Shown one piece after another: positions 1 through 12,563 of a stretch of 64,000 bases of DNA. Positions within the stretch are counted from its first letter, which is position 1. The number at the start of each line of letters is the position of its first letter. The stretch lies in NCBI GenBank assembly GCA_016859345.1, contig CM029119.1:2996609-3060608 (forward strand), written 5' to 3'. The position numbers and the translations under genes were made by a program. The notes beneath the pieces were generated by a model. That model did no database searches. It was not told where the DNA came from and worked only from the letters and a program-made list of their open reading frames with translations. Source of the DNA: Istiophorus platypterus. Its lineage: Eukaryota > Chordata > Actinopteri > Istiophoriformes > Istiophoridae.

Positions 1-734
1 TTCCATCAAAGCTATAGGCTGACTTTGCCTGTCTTTGCCCTGAGGTATACACTACAATGTCAGAAAAGAGGCAGTGAAGGAATAGTCTATAATTTTTATT
101 CACCCTCTCAATACTTGTAACCTTAATATGTATATTTGACCTTGGCAGAGTTGAGAGAACTTTTAAATTCGGGAACAAACTAAACTCTCTTGTACCCTTA
201 GTGAATTCCAAATCAGAGCTCTTGTCCAGTATTTTGATTGCAATCATCTGCTCAAGCAGAAAAGCTATGACATTATGCCCTGCTTTTTTTGTCTTCCCTT
301 TTTCTGCCTTATCAGCTGTTATTTGATTTCTAGCAGTGGTTACAGATAGCTAATCTGGCTCTGTACTGAAAGCTAGCGCCGTGGCAGGAATGACAAAGAG
401 AATGATAAGCTCAAGGGGAGGGATGGAAACCAGTGGAGGGTTTGTGGGATAGAGTTTCAAATCAGTGGCCATTCATCATCAAGCAATTAGGCCAGGTAAG
501 AAATGGGGATATCCAGTGAGGAATCCAGCAGTGAGCTCAGTTGAGGCGGATAAGAGCAGTAACTGGGAGGAGCAAGCTGATTATTCAAATATAAGGTAAG
601 ATTACTTTGATTCAAGGCAGTGGCTATGTTCGGATTTTTGTCCATACAGGCTACACAAAGCAACAAAGACTAAAGTCTAAAGCCAAGCTTGGTGAGGCTG
701 TACTTTGAACTAAACTCTAATGCCAGCAGTCTAA

Positions 735-2255
735 CATGATTAGTATGACGATGCTGACATGCTACTGTTTTGGTAATTGGTAATATTTACCATGTTCACA
801 ATTTAGCTATATGTTGGCATGCTAACATTTGTTTAATATCACCAAACATAATGTGTCGCTGTTGCTCTTGGAAATTAGTTTTCCAAAACTTTTTGGAAGT
901 GTTATAAAAGAAAGAGAATAACTGATCTTGTGAATGTGTGAACATGAATGTCCATACCAACTTATAGGGTAAATTCAACCAATAATTTTTTAGAAATTTC
1001 ACTCTGAACCAAAAAAATCGAACCTGCTGGTGACATTGCTGGTGGGAACAATGATCTGTGTATCAAGTGTTTTCCCAATTGTAGATTTCATTATATTTCA
1101 GTGGATATTTGAAAATTTCACAATAACCTCACTAACAAAATTCAGGGCTACACCAAAATCATTTGGACTCATCTTCTACTCATCTTCATGAATGTGTTTT
1201 GAACTGTGATCCATTTGATAGTTGTCTACACAATTCTAATCAAAACCCACTAATGTCAACCTTACGGTGTTTCTAGAGGACAAATCAGGGCATTATAAGC
1301 AAATATGCATCTAATATTTCAGTCTAGATCAAAGTCATGGCACAACTGACTGAAAAATTACTTTCCTAGAGCCACTTAATCAGCAACACCCATGTGGGTT
1401 CAAACATTTTGATTTCTTCTTCCAAGTCAATACGATGGAAATCAGTGGAATTTCTGTTGTGCTTCTTCTTGTATGATGTCTATCAAGAAAGAGTGTTCCA
1501 ATTACTTATAATTCAGAGAACACACTGTCACCAGTTCTCATAGCGACTATTTCTTTAACAAAGAGACGTTCCTGTGACATTTTGGTAACAGTCTTGTGAA
1601 TGTGTGAACATGAATGTCCATACCAACTTATAGGGTAAATTCAACCAATAATTTTTAGAAATTTCACTCTGAACCAAAAAATCGAACCTGCTGGTGACAT
1701 TGCTGGTGGGAACAATGATCTGTGTATCAAGTGTTTTCCCAATTGTAGATTTCATTATATTTCAGTGGATATTTGAAAATTTCACAATAACCTCACTAAC
1801 AAAATTCAGGGCTACACCAAAATCATTTGGACTCATCTTCTACTCATCTTCATGAATGTGTTTTGAACTGTGATCCATTTGATAGTTGTCTACACAATTC
1901 TAATCAAAACCCACTAATGTCAACCTTACGGTGTTTCTAGAGGACAAATCAGGGCATTATAAGCAAATATGCATCTAATATTTCAGTCTAGATCAAAGTC
2001 ATGACACAACTGACTGAAAAATTACTTTCCTAGAGCCACTTAATCAGCAACACCCATGTGGGTTCAAACATTTTGATTTCTTCTTCCAAGTCAATACGAT
2101 GGAAATCAGTGGAATTTCTGTTGTGCTTCTTCTTGTATGATGTCTATCAAGAAAGAGTGTTCCAATTACTTATAATTCAGAGAACACACTGTCACCAGTT
2201 CTCATAGCGACTATTTCTTTAACAAAGAGACGTTCCTGTGACATTTTGGTAACAG
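735..2255 (+). repeat. Long copy of a common fish interspersed repeat
   Basis: The sequence shows phrases I know from many fish genomes. These include accatgttcac followed by catgctaacatttg (792-831), catgaatgtccataccaa, aaatttcactctgaacc, gtgatccatttgatagttgt and aatgtcaaccttacggtgt followed by ctagaggacaaatcaggg. They appear in the order expected for one family, whose consensus contains the module 'ttcatggcaatccatccaatagttgttgag' in diverged form. The family is non-coding and of uncertain class. Part of this copy is duplicated in tandem. Edges are approximate. Confidence 0.6.
926..2255. repeat. Tandem direct duplication, two ~665-bp units
   Basis: Unit 1 is 926-1591 and unit 2 is 1592-2255, both running from tcttgtgaatgtgtg to tttggtaacag. 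Reading them against each other I see only three differences: one T in a T-run (near 991), one A in an A-run (near 1012) and G/A at 1340/2004. The host repeat is old and diverged, but the duplication itself must be very recent, or it is an assembly artefact. No coding content was recognised in either strand. Confidence 0.9.
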
Positions 2256-4199
2256 TGCGCGAGATGTAATTAGTGAGCTTTGGAGGTGATGGTAGAGATG
2301 TTCGACAGAACCAGGTTTGCTGTTTTCCCCTTCTTCCAGTCTGTTTGTAAACTAGGCTAAACTCCTCTCGACTCCAACTCTTTCATTAATGCATAGACAT
2401 GAGATTGATTTCTATCTTTTTATCTTTCTATTTAACTTTAATAAAAAAAAAAAAAGCAAATAATCATATCACCCAAAAGTTATTATTTCCAGATTATTGT
2501 TGACTTTTGCTAGCTACACAGCTACAAACAATAGAGTTGAATGCTCAGTACTTCTGGTTGATAAAAACATTTTGTGCAAAGGAAAGTTTCGCACAGCATG
2601 AAAAACTCTCGGTATCATTGAGAAGTGAACCTGAGCTGCCAAAGCTGAAAGTAAACCTACAAATTCATCCAGCCCCTGATCTTCACAGCCCCAAGGCTAC
2701 TGCAAGTTTTACTTGTGTCTTCTTCATGAGCATGAGGGTTTTGCGCATTTCATACAGGCAGCACATCATTGGTATTTCAGGACATCATGCAGTCTTCACA
2801 AAAATTGTGCGAGACCAAGAATCATGAAATCACATTCCAATCACGTTGTCAGTCCAAAACATGGCTCCCGGCTTGGTTTGGAAACGTACCAAGAAAACTC
2901 CTTGTCAACAAGAGCTCTATCCAATTGATTTAGTCTGCACCCGGCTGTGATTGCTGTGTTCTCATGAGTCCAAACAAACCCAACAAAGGGAGAAACCGCT
3001 CCAGGGTTCAAAATAACTGCCCTAAAAAAACATAGGTGTAGGGCTTAGGAAAAATCAAAAAACACTTGGACGAAATAAATGAGAGAGGAAAAAGAAGAGC
3101 TGTAGAAAAAGAGATACTACACCTATCCAAACGGATTCACAGTCTCTAAGAATGGATTTTATTTGATGATCCCTCGACCACCATGGTTAAAAGAGAGTGT
3201 TTCACTTACATGCTGAATAAACTGCCTCCCTTAACTCTGGTCCCAGTGCATTTATTTTACTTGTTTTGGTGACATGGGACATGATCTTAAAATGCCATAA
3301 TGTTGGCCAGATCTGGGAGATGCTCCATCAGCTCCAGGTAATCATGAGCACAAAGACAAACATACGCTTCCAGACTGAGATTAAAAAGAGTCTGTGCGTA
3401 GCTTTTAAGGTACAGAGAGGTGATAGGAATTAAAAATGAAACAATTGTTTTCCAAAACCATGCATGTTCCCCTGACCACTTTCTTCTGATGTGATTAAAA
3501 GGGAGGAATGATAGTCCCCTGGCTGTTAGGCTGTCTCATTAATGGAGCTCAAAACCTAAGCAGCAGTAGTCACAAACCTCAGTTTCTCAACAGCCAACAA
3601 TTTGGAGAATTACTGAAAGGAGAAATCATGGTATAATAATTTTGTGCTTTTGGTGATTTCACTGCTGTTTGATTCAAAGTGTTTGTGAGTTTAGTTTCAC
3701 AATAAAACCCATTATACTCTGGAGGACTCCTACAATCAGATGTGATTATACCAGTGTAAGTAGAGAGAGGCTGTGCAAGAAACCATTCTCAGCTCCCCTA
3801 TCCAGCCTTGTGCAGATAGACAGACCTTTCCTGCTGTGATACTGAGGGGTTACTGACTTGATGGAGCTCTGATCACAGGACCTATTTTATGTTGTTTGCT
3901 CTTGCATTCTATACACAGTAAGTGGTAATGTTGTAATGTTTATCATAAATAACTGAGCTTACTAATTTCATTTCAGAATTTGTACAGAAGTGTGGAAACA
4001 AGCACAGCTGTGTTTATACATGAGATGCATCACCATGTATCTATCTTTCCATCAAGTTGAATGTGAAAACCAAGTACATTTTTATAAAGAAAGCCCCTGA
4101 GGGACTAGAGCCTGATATGATTCCTAATATTTTACAGGGGTCTAATTAATCGCCATCCACTCCACCCACCAAGTTAAAAAAAAACTGTTTTGACTGTTC

Positions 4200-4262
4200 A
4201 GAGACTATCAGATGAGAGGAAGAGACTTTCAGATGAGAGTAAGAGACTCTCAGACGAGAGGA
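4200..4262. repeat. 21-bp minisatellite, three units
   Basis: Three consecutive 21-bp units of the form agagact-ntc-agatgagagna lie at 4200-4220, 4221-4241 and 4242-4262, with one to three substitutions each. The unit length is a multiple of three, so it produces a repeated heptapeptide in a short spurious frame. There is no sign of a gene. Confidence 0.85.
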
Positions 4263-6577
4263 AGGCTTCGACATCTAGTCTGGTTTATACCGAGGCACAC
4301 AATTTTGAATCTGTGTTTTAGCATTTCTGCAGTATTGAAAGTTGCTGCTGGACATAAGTTGTGCAGCGTGGAATCATTCAGTGTGCACGTAATTGCTTGC
4401 AATATTGGGCTGGTTCAGATGTTTTAAACAACCAATGTAAACAACGTATAGCAACACAAAACCTTGGGACATAATAGGGGTGTGACTTTGACACTGGAGA
4501 CCGCAGTATCCCACTTCCTACTTTCCTTCTGAGTTAATATCGGTTCCTTTTCACCATGGCTGTGATAGTTTCCTAAACTTAACAAGTGTTTTAGACACCT
4601 AACCTAAACCATACCTCAGCTATTACATACAGTACACCATAAATTCATTAAGCAGTACAATTAAGAAGTACAATTAACTTCAAACAAAACATCAAAAAAC
4701 CCTCCCTCCTTACCAGTGTTGGTAGTGGATGGTCCCTTAGTGACAATAGATGTTTTTTTAGCATTTTGACTTGTAATAGCAGGAAAATTACAAGTGTAAT
4801 CCATAAAAAAATGACCGCATCCCATTTAACTATCTAACTGGTAATTCTTTCCATGGTCACGTTACTGTTCATTCTGGCTATTTTAATGGCTAACTTTGAT
4901 GAAATTGGTTTCACTTGCCCTTATCCTGCTATGACAAGTCAAAAGGACTATTTTTTAAGTTCTCTGAAGGTCATAATCTGGCAAACATCAGCCCACTTCA
5001 TGCAACAATTATCAAAGTGTGTTGGGAATTTGAACTTCCCTCCCACATTTTTTTGTTGTTCTTTCAAGGGGAGCCTGTCCAAAAGCATTTGCTAGTAACC
5101 CATTTGCGCTATTCATGAAATCTTGCCCCACTTTCATCGCATCGGTTTTTTAAGCCCCACCAGATTGGTCATTCGGAAAAGCTATTCTTACTTTTTCCAA
5201 GCAATGGTCTGATGAGACTTTGTACCAACCAGTCTTTCCACGCAGACTCTGGCCGTCACCATACCGCATTTGCGATGCATAGATATTGTTTGCAATAAAC
5301 ATAATCTGCTGTTTTGCACAATTGCACAATATAATTTGTCTGGTGAAAGGTTTGATTTAAACCAAACTACTACTATTGTTATTTTTCTAGAGAGGACAGT
5401 CAAAGTCCCTTGGAATTATTTCCTAATGCTTTGAATATGTGTGAATTTCTCTCATCATTTAGCATTACTGAAACTGCTATAATGATATGTGTGCCCATAA
5501 CTTCACTGAGCTGCAGCCCGCACAGCCTCACTTGTATTTAATTCATTACACCTAGTTTTTTCCCCCTTTTCTTCTCTCCCTCTTTCTTCCTTTCCTGCCT
5601 TCCCATGTTCTGTCGACACATCCTCTCTATCTCTAGCCATTCCATTTACTCTTCATATCTGCTCACCTTAATGAAAGAGCACTAGTCATCTTGTATTTTA
5701 ATCAAATACATTATGCTTTTGCCATGAACCAGTTCTTAGAGCTGCAGGCCTTTCAAGAAGATATTAAAACCCATCTGATGGTTGCTAAAGCACGTGTGCT
5801 CTTCACAGTTACTGTCTAATATATTCATGTATTCTATTTTATCCTGTGTGGTGGCAAGCACAGTACTCCAACATATTAAAAGTTATGTTTTTGCTTAGGT
5901 GTAACATTTTATTTGAGCTAAAATCTTTTCTTCATCAAGTAATGTTGGCTTTTATTTTTAAAATGTTCCATGTAAACATAGCAACATTGCAGCCTAACAG
6001 CTGAACATACACAATAGCTAGTGAAGACTTCTCTTTGTAACAAGGCCTAAATTAGGCCTATTCTATTGATCGTGTGCTCAGATAATGACAATGTTCCTTG
6101 TAGTTTCTCATTACAAGCATACTACTGATGTTTTCTATTACCATACCTGCCCACTACTACTAAGTCTGCACCAGACAGTCAACAATCTCCTTTATGACTT
6201 GTTTACGTTCACCAAGCTATTACCTCTAATGTGGTAATGCATTGCGATCATCACTATCTGGTAAGGGAAGACCAGCGCGCAGTGCAATTGTCTTTTTCAG
6301 CTCCATCACTCCTGGAAGCGTCTGGGAACAAATTAAAAGTGCACTTTGGCTGCTTGAAATTGGGATTATTAGAGGGATCATAGGAGATACACTGCAATGA
6401 TATATCATATGATATAAAATGACAAAGGCTGGGTGTCATTTACACTAATGAACACGGAAAGCCTCAATACACATTATACACATGCATGCACAGGCTAGCA
6501 TTGCATTCCTAGATACTGCTGATGGCTGTGATCTCTTCTCACCACAGTGAATTTATTAATACCACCATGTTGTAACA

Positions 6578-6578
<1 letters not shown>

Positions 6579-6621
<43 letters not shown>
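6579..6621. repeat. (TG)n microsatellite
   Basis: An uninterrupted TG dinucleotide run of about 21 units. It is followed at 6623-6657 by three imperfect copies of gtgtcaactgt. Confidence 0.95.
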
Positions 6622-6627
<6 letters not shown>

Positions 6628-9600
6628 CAACTGTTGTGTCAACTGTGTCAACTGTCAGGCTCAGTTCTGATTCTGTTTGCTTGATTTCAGTTTCTATCTA
6701 AATCAAGCAGGGCTGGCTTCCTCTGTCTTTTTGAAGTGTTTTTGATACCCTTGTTGTGATGGGTTGAAGCAGCTGCCAGTACATGTGGACATGCTCGACA
6801 GTGTGTACTTCTGATTAAATGTATGTTTGTGCGTTGCCCGAAAATGGAAAATCCTGCAAAGCTGGTCCACAAATAACACAAGATAATCCTGGGTTATTAC
6901 TGGACTAAGGCTTGGGTTTAGGTTTAGCGCTTTAAGGCTACAATTACGCTCATGGTATGTAATTCTCTTTAGGGTTCTCAGTCTCACACTGTGGACCCCT
7001 CCTCAGACAAAACTGAGACATATGGGGATATAGACAGGAGGTATAATGTTGCCATGGTGTCAGATAGTAAGCTTTGATTGAATACAACTTGAGTCTGAAT
7101 TACCTATTAACAGCTAGTGTATGGACAACTCTCACTGGATTACTTTGGTACTAAAGACATCTTGAAAATGTAATGATTTTCAGGCAAGTTCTGAAATCAG
7201 AGTGCAAGTGTCCTTTTCCTTGGACATCAGATAGAATATCTTTGCAGAGTTTCAGTCAAACTGCATCTAGAAATATGTGTATTATGTCAGTGTGAGTTAT
7301 TATTCTGGTGAGAAGTAGAATTTTTGATGTAAATTGTGGCAAGTCGCGCATTACTTGCGAAATATACCTTACAACTGCTGAAGCTGCCTCCACCGTTGAC
7401 CATTTTGGTCAGCAGTCAAAACGACAATAGCTGACTGCCTATTGTTGTTAGAACACCAATATGTTTTTAGAACATGACACATTTGTCTCATATCTCTCTC
7501 TGACTTCAAAAGCAGGGTTACACTGGTATAGAATATAAAATGAATGTTGGCTGAACTCAATTTATCCACTTCACTTTCAGTGTCCTGGTATCATTTATGC
7601 TGGTTCACTTTCCCACTGTGGTAGCTTTCCTCAGACACTCACAGGGAAGAACAGGGCAGAACTATTGGTAAAGTTACTTGAAACATCTGTGTATTTTACT
7701 AGTGCCTGCAGTGAAAAAGGACTGGAATGATAGAGGTGTCTCTTTCTGTCGTACTTTCGGACTCCCCTAACCTGCCCTTTAAAAAATCGTTCAATTTTTA
7801 TAAAAGGCTCAGTAATTTCCTGATAAAGCTGCCCACTACAGTTTTTAGCAAACATAACTCAAACAGGAGGACGTAGTGCATTCGGTGGGAACTATTTTCA
7901 GCAGCAGATTAATTCACATTAATCCAGGACGCTGTATGTGGGATTGAGTAAAAATAAACCAGTGTTTTTTCATGGTAATGAAGCAACACGTCAGCCAGTG
8001 CAACAGTGTGGTTCTCTGATGTATTTTTAATAATTTTTGGACAACAGTGGAGCTCTATGGCACAACTTGAAAGACCAAAAAGGCTCAGTTTCAGGCTGTG
8101 TGAATATTTATATGCATCATAGTATTATGAGTTGAACTTCAAAATTTGTATACTGTTTCTCACAACACTGTCAACAAAAGACTGAATTGCAGCACAGCTT
8201 TTCTTGATGTAATTAAGAAGCCATTTGTTACAAGAGCCAAATACTGAGAAATCAGTTTACAGTTGAGACAGCAAAAGGGTTTTGTTGATTTTCATACAAC
8301 CCAATATACATGCAACACATAGTCCTCTCCTTATCTGACTGGCTGGATTTATTTTTATGAACAGAGCATAAAAAACAGTGATTGTCTGAAATATATTCAG
8401 CACTGAGAAAGAAAACATGAACTCCACAACCCCTTTGTAATAATGACTTCACTACTAGAATAAGTGTCAAGACTCCAAACAATAATGAGAAAGTAGACTG
8501 GAATGCAGTGCCTTCACTTCGTTTGCAACCTTTCCACTGCACTGACTTTGTCTGGTAATTGTTGCAGCAGAAAAATGACAAATGAAGTAAGCAAGTGTTA
8601 TTCAAGTGTGGCTCCCACCAGCTGGCTAAATGTAGCTAAATGTGATGTCTTTCAACCCCTTCACAGAAGATTCACAAGTTCTCTTAAAATATTAAAGATT
8701 TTTATATTTTCATTCTCTTTTCAGAAACTTTTGAAGTTTATGTGCTCCAGTACAGTTTTGTTTTTCTTTTAGAAATCGTCACTTTTCAAGTTGATTATTT
8801 GCATATCTGTCATTGCATCACACATAGCCTTGTTTTTTTTTTATTTTATTTTCCCTCAGTAGCTGCAGCCGATGTTCCTCTTCTGTTTTGCTGCTGTGAG
8901 TGCTTCACTTCACTAGCCAGGGATTATCGATCCCATGAGATGAAAGAATTACCAATTAGAAAGGAGTTGCTTTTTACTGTACATGCTCTCTTAACAGCCC
9001 TGCCATGTCTCAGTTTCACTGTAAGACAAACACGATTACGCTCCTCGGCTCTGTCATTCCAACCACACTTCACTACCCGCGCCTCCCAGCCAGCCTTTAT
9101 AGCTATTCGCCCTGACATGAGCAATCAGCCTGAACAACAGATATTGGCTGGGAAGAATAAAATGTACACAGAGTATGTACTCTTTGCTATATGCAACAGT
9201 CACAGGAAACTATGCTGCGGAGATTTAAGGCTGGAGACATTCAATATGCCAGCTGTCTCTTTTTGTGCTTTGTAATTATGCTGTATGGCAATAGGGTACA
9301 CATATTTTTGTGTACTTGCTTAAATAAATCAAATAATGATAATACAGTATTCAGTGGTATTTTAGAAGATATATGTTTCTAGCTTTATGACAACAGTGTG
9401 GTGAAGGTCCTTTGCTCATCTCCCAACATCACTATTGGTCTTGTGGCTGAATGAGAGCAAAACTCTGCAGCCTCATTCTAAAATCTTGTGGAAAGTAGCC
9501 TTCATATTCCCAGAAGAGTAGAGGCTGCAGAAACTGTAGAAACAATAGTCATATCTATATCTGCTAAGTCAACTGGACTTAATGTAGATTCTTTAAATTT

Positions 9601-9864
9601 ATCTGCGATTTATCAAGTGACCGTTGTTTTTTTGAGATATGACACTGCCACCATTTGCAATCTGGGTGTAAGCAGTGATCGCAAATCACTTTTGTGAAAC
9701 TGGAACGGTAATAAATTCATGAATCTGGAGAATTTTCAGGCACCAAAACTTTACTTAGAGCTTTATAATATTTTCAGAGAGAATATCACAACTTGGGCAA
9801 GCTAAAGTTGAGCTGGTCTTAACACAGCCCAACAACTCTATCACGATGCCCTGGTTGCCCAGCC

Positions 9865-9962
9865 ACTCTAAAATCAAAGCCAAAACAATAAGCTAAAAGA
9901 CCTTAAACATTGCATAAAGCTGAGAAGAACTGAAGAGTCAGGTGAAAATTATCTGTAGATTA
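9865..9962 (+). repeat. Short fragment of interspersed repeat family A
   Basis: It contains aatcaaagccaaaacaataag followed by ctgaagagtcaggtgaaaatta. This aligns with the middle of the longer copies at 13225-13585 and 48600-49015 (ccaaaataatgagctg, ggtgataattctctgttgg). It is diverged and truncated at both ends. Confidence 0.45.
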
Positions 9963-12377
9963 ATTACCTTAAGAGATACCTTTAACATTCCTCATAGTCA
10001 TTTGACCCAAAGTTTGTAAAAAAATAATGTTTGGGGTAATGTATTAATGTCTGCTGTTTTGGAATGTGATGTTCAGAAATTATAAATGGGTATAAGAAAA
10101 TGTTTGGATATCCACATAATTTTGGCAATGTAGTGTGTCCAAGGTGTCTTTGAGTTTCTGCATATTTTTTGTTTATAATCTCACAGTGTCACTACCAGGC
10201 TGCTTTACATTCATCTCTGACGTTTTGAAAGATTCCAGCGGCCCTCACCACTTCTACCCCATGGTCTTGAAGGGAATAAGATTTTTCACCTCTTTTTGCG
10301 TCGCCAGAGACGTAAAAGATTTCGCTTCACTCCTCTCTGAGTTTTCCTCCACTAAATCCAACACACCTAGCTCCTACTGCTCCTTGTATTTATCTCCTCT
10401 TTGTATCGCTCCCTCTTCCTTTCTCTTTCTCCTTTCAAATCATTGATTTTTTTCAGAGCTCCTATAAAATATTTACAATGTGTGGGCAGACTTCTTTCCC
10501 TGGGATTTTAGAGGAGGGGGTGCGATCATTTTGAAAGTGTGTGGTAAAAGGAATCAGGGAGCAAGAGATGAGGGAAGGCAAAGGGAGTGGAAAGAGGAGA
10601 GGAGAGAAAGAGGCAGATAAGAGCAATAGAAGTCCACCACAGTTGTGGCGTGAATATCAATGCCTCACTTTGAAACAACCCCTGAGTATGAATAAATAAA
10701 CACAGCACTGATAAAGATCGTTATTCAAGGCTTTTATAATACCATGTTTCCCCTAAAACCTTGCAATATATCGATTGAGTGTATTCTGGTGATTTCAACC
10801 TTTGAGCGCAAAAGTTCTTTCTTTTTTCATCTCTCCCTGTCCTTTCTTTTCACTTGAGGCTCCACACTATCCTTTGTCTGTTGAAGTGCTGTTGCAGCTT
10901 ACAACATCACCTCTCCCTCCTGCTCAGATTGCTGTCTAATTAAATAAAGCCCCCAGGACTTGTTCCGTGTAAGCTCTGTTGACAATACAGGCTTCAACAA
11001 AAACCTAAACTCTTAAGCCGTCAAAATGCAAGACAACAGCAGCCTCTTATATCAGCTCATGTAGCTGAAAAAGACTTCAAGAACCTGCTTTTCCTTACAC
11101 GTTTTAAAGCTCTTACTAAACAAATGAGTCACTGCTTTGTCAAGTCAAGAAGACTCAGACTGAGGCGAACTTCCAATGGCCTAAAGTAATATTTTCTCCA
11201 TAACTTTAGGTTTAAAGGTTTTTAGTAGTAGCAGTCCTTTATATTAGTCTGGTGTAAGATTTTGTGATTAAGATTTCTTGCATTATTTTTGCAGATCATG
11301 TCAACCTTCTTTGTATAGAAATAAACCAAAAGTTAAACAGATGTTTTGGAATAAACACACATTATTTTGCACTGTTATAATAGTAATATCCAAGAGCAAA
11401 TTACTTTTAAACGGACTTTTAATGACACCTGAAATCAATTGTAAAAGGCATAATAAAAAAACAATTTTAATGACCTTAACTGCAAAATTAAAATCTTAAT
11501 CATACTGAGCCATTTTTATTGTTTTTAAAATATCTAACTAAAGCACATTTATCATTTTTACAGTTATGTTCAAGACAACTTCCACTGTTACACATAACAT
11601 TCGTTTACTAGAAAAGTGTTTTCACTGAACATAATCCAGGCATCAAGTATGTGTCATCCAATATGTTTGTGGTAAAACTATTCGATGAATTTCCTGGAAT
11701 GATGTTGGACATCCATATGCCACACATCATTACTAGCTGGAAATCCAAAAATGATGAGTTTTTAAACTTGAATTAAGTAGGCAAACACCTTATGATGGAG
11801 TTTTCCACAAATGGAAGTTCTTCAAATGAATTATTTTTTGTCGTTGGTCATAATTATTGTGCTGCATTTGTGTGATTGTGTGAAATCCAATATCCAGATT
11901 TAAATTCATTATTAACTTTGAGGACATTTGCTATGTGGGCACTCATTGAAGTGAGTTGATGTGACTTTAGAAAGTAGAAATGGCATCTTAATTCTGTTCC
12001 AAATGAAAAATTGAACTCATAATCAATAAAATGTATATTTGCTTGATTCACTACATTCAGAGGTTTTACTGCTACAGCCTTACTTGGTGTGGTATGACCA
12101 GGAGCTTTAGGTGGCTAAAGGTTAGTAAACCTTTGAAAAGAAACTGCCATGTAACATATATCACTGAGACAGCTTATTGATTTTATGACTCTCCTCTACT
12201 TGTGCTACTGCTAACCTAAATTTAGGCATTTAGCCATTACCCTGTAGTTGCCACCTGAGGCTATACTGAACACTATTCCAAAAAAGTCAATATATTTTGA
12301 TTTCCTTTTTTGTTTTAATATATTAGGGAATATGATTGCATTTAGGTCTTAAGTCTGCCTCACCTATCCTTCCTCAG

Positions 12378-12563
12378 GTGGGAGGAACAATGTACAACAC
12401 GGGCCGCCATGTGTCTCTGCGACTGGACAAGGAGCATCTGGTTAACATCTCTGGAGGGCCAATGACATACAGTCATCGTCTGGAGGAGATCCGGATACAC
12501 TTTGGCAGTGAGGATGGCCAGGGCTCTGAACACCTGCTGAATGGACAGGCCTTCTCTGGAGAG
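12378..12563 (+). CDS. ca10: ca10 coding exon A (62 codons), first in window
   Basis: Starts after acceptor tccttcctcag in phase 0 and ends GAG before donor gtgagtg. It encodes the segment from VGGTMYNTGRHVSLRL to GQAFSGE. It contains the NIS sequon, the RIHFGS motif (Arg for the first zinc His, second His kept) and the GSEH motif that retains the Glu equivalent to CA2 Glu106. The human protein reads VSGT where this one reads VGGT. The open frame runs upstream of 12378 into the polypyrimidine tract, but that part is intron. Confidence 0.96.

Larger units (their letters stand above)
1..12377 (+). other. ca10: 3' part of the upstream ca10 intron
   Basis: This region ends in the acceptor of exon A. 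I found no carbonic anhydrase coding sequence in it: no match to the family N-terminus (the WWAYKE or GKRQSPVNIE-type motifs). It holds a long fish repeat with tandem duplication (735-2255), a 21-bp minisatellite, a TG microsatellite and a small repeat fragment near 9.9 kb. Relatively GC-balanced, non-repetitive stretches at about 8860-9260 and 10180-10480 could be conserved noncoding sequence. Nothing else is recognisable. Confidence 0.75.

Noticed and set aside
8742..9275. 177-codon open frame, the longest in the window
   Set aside because: No known domain, a leading run of Phe/Leu from a T-rich tract, and no homologue recognised. It overlaps a possible conserved noncoding stretch and has no splice or promoter support.
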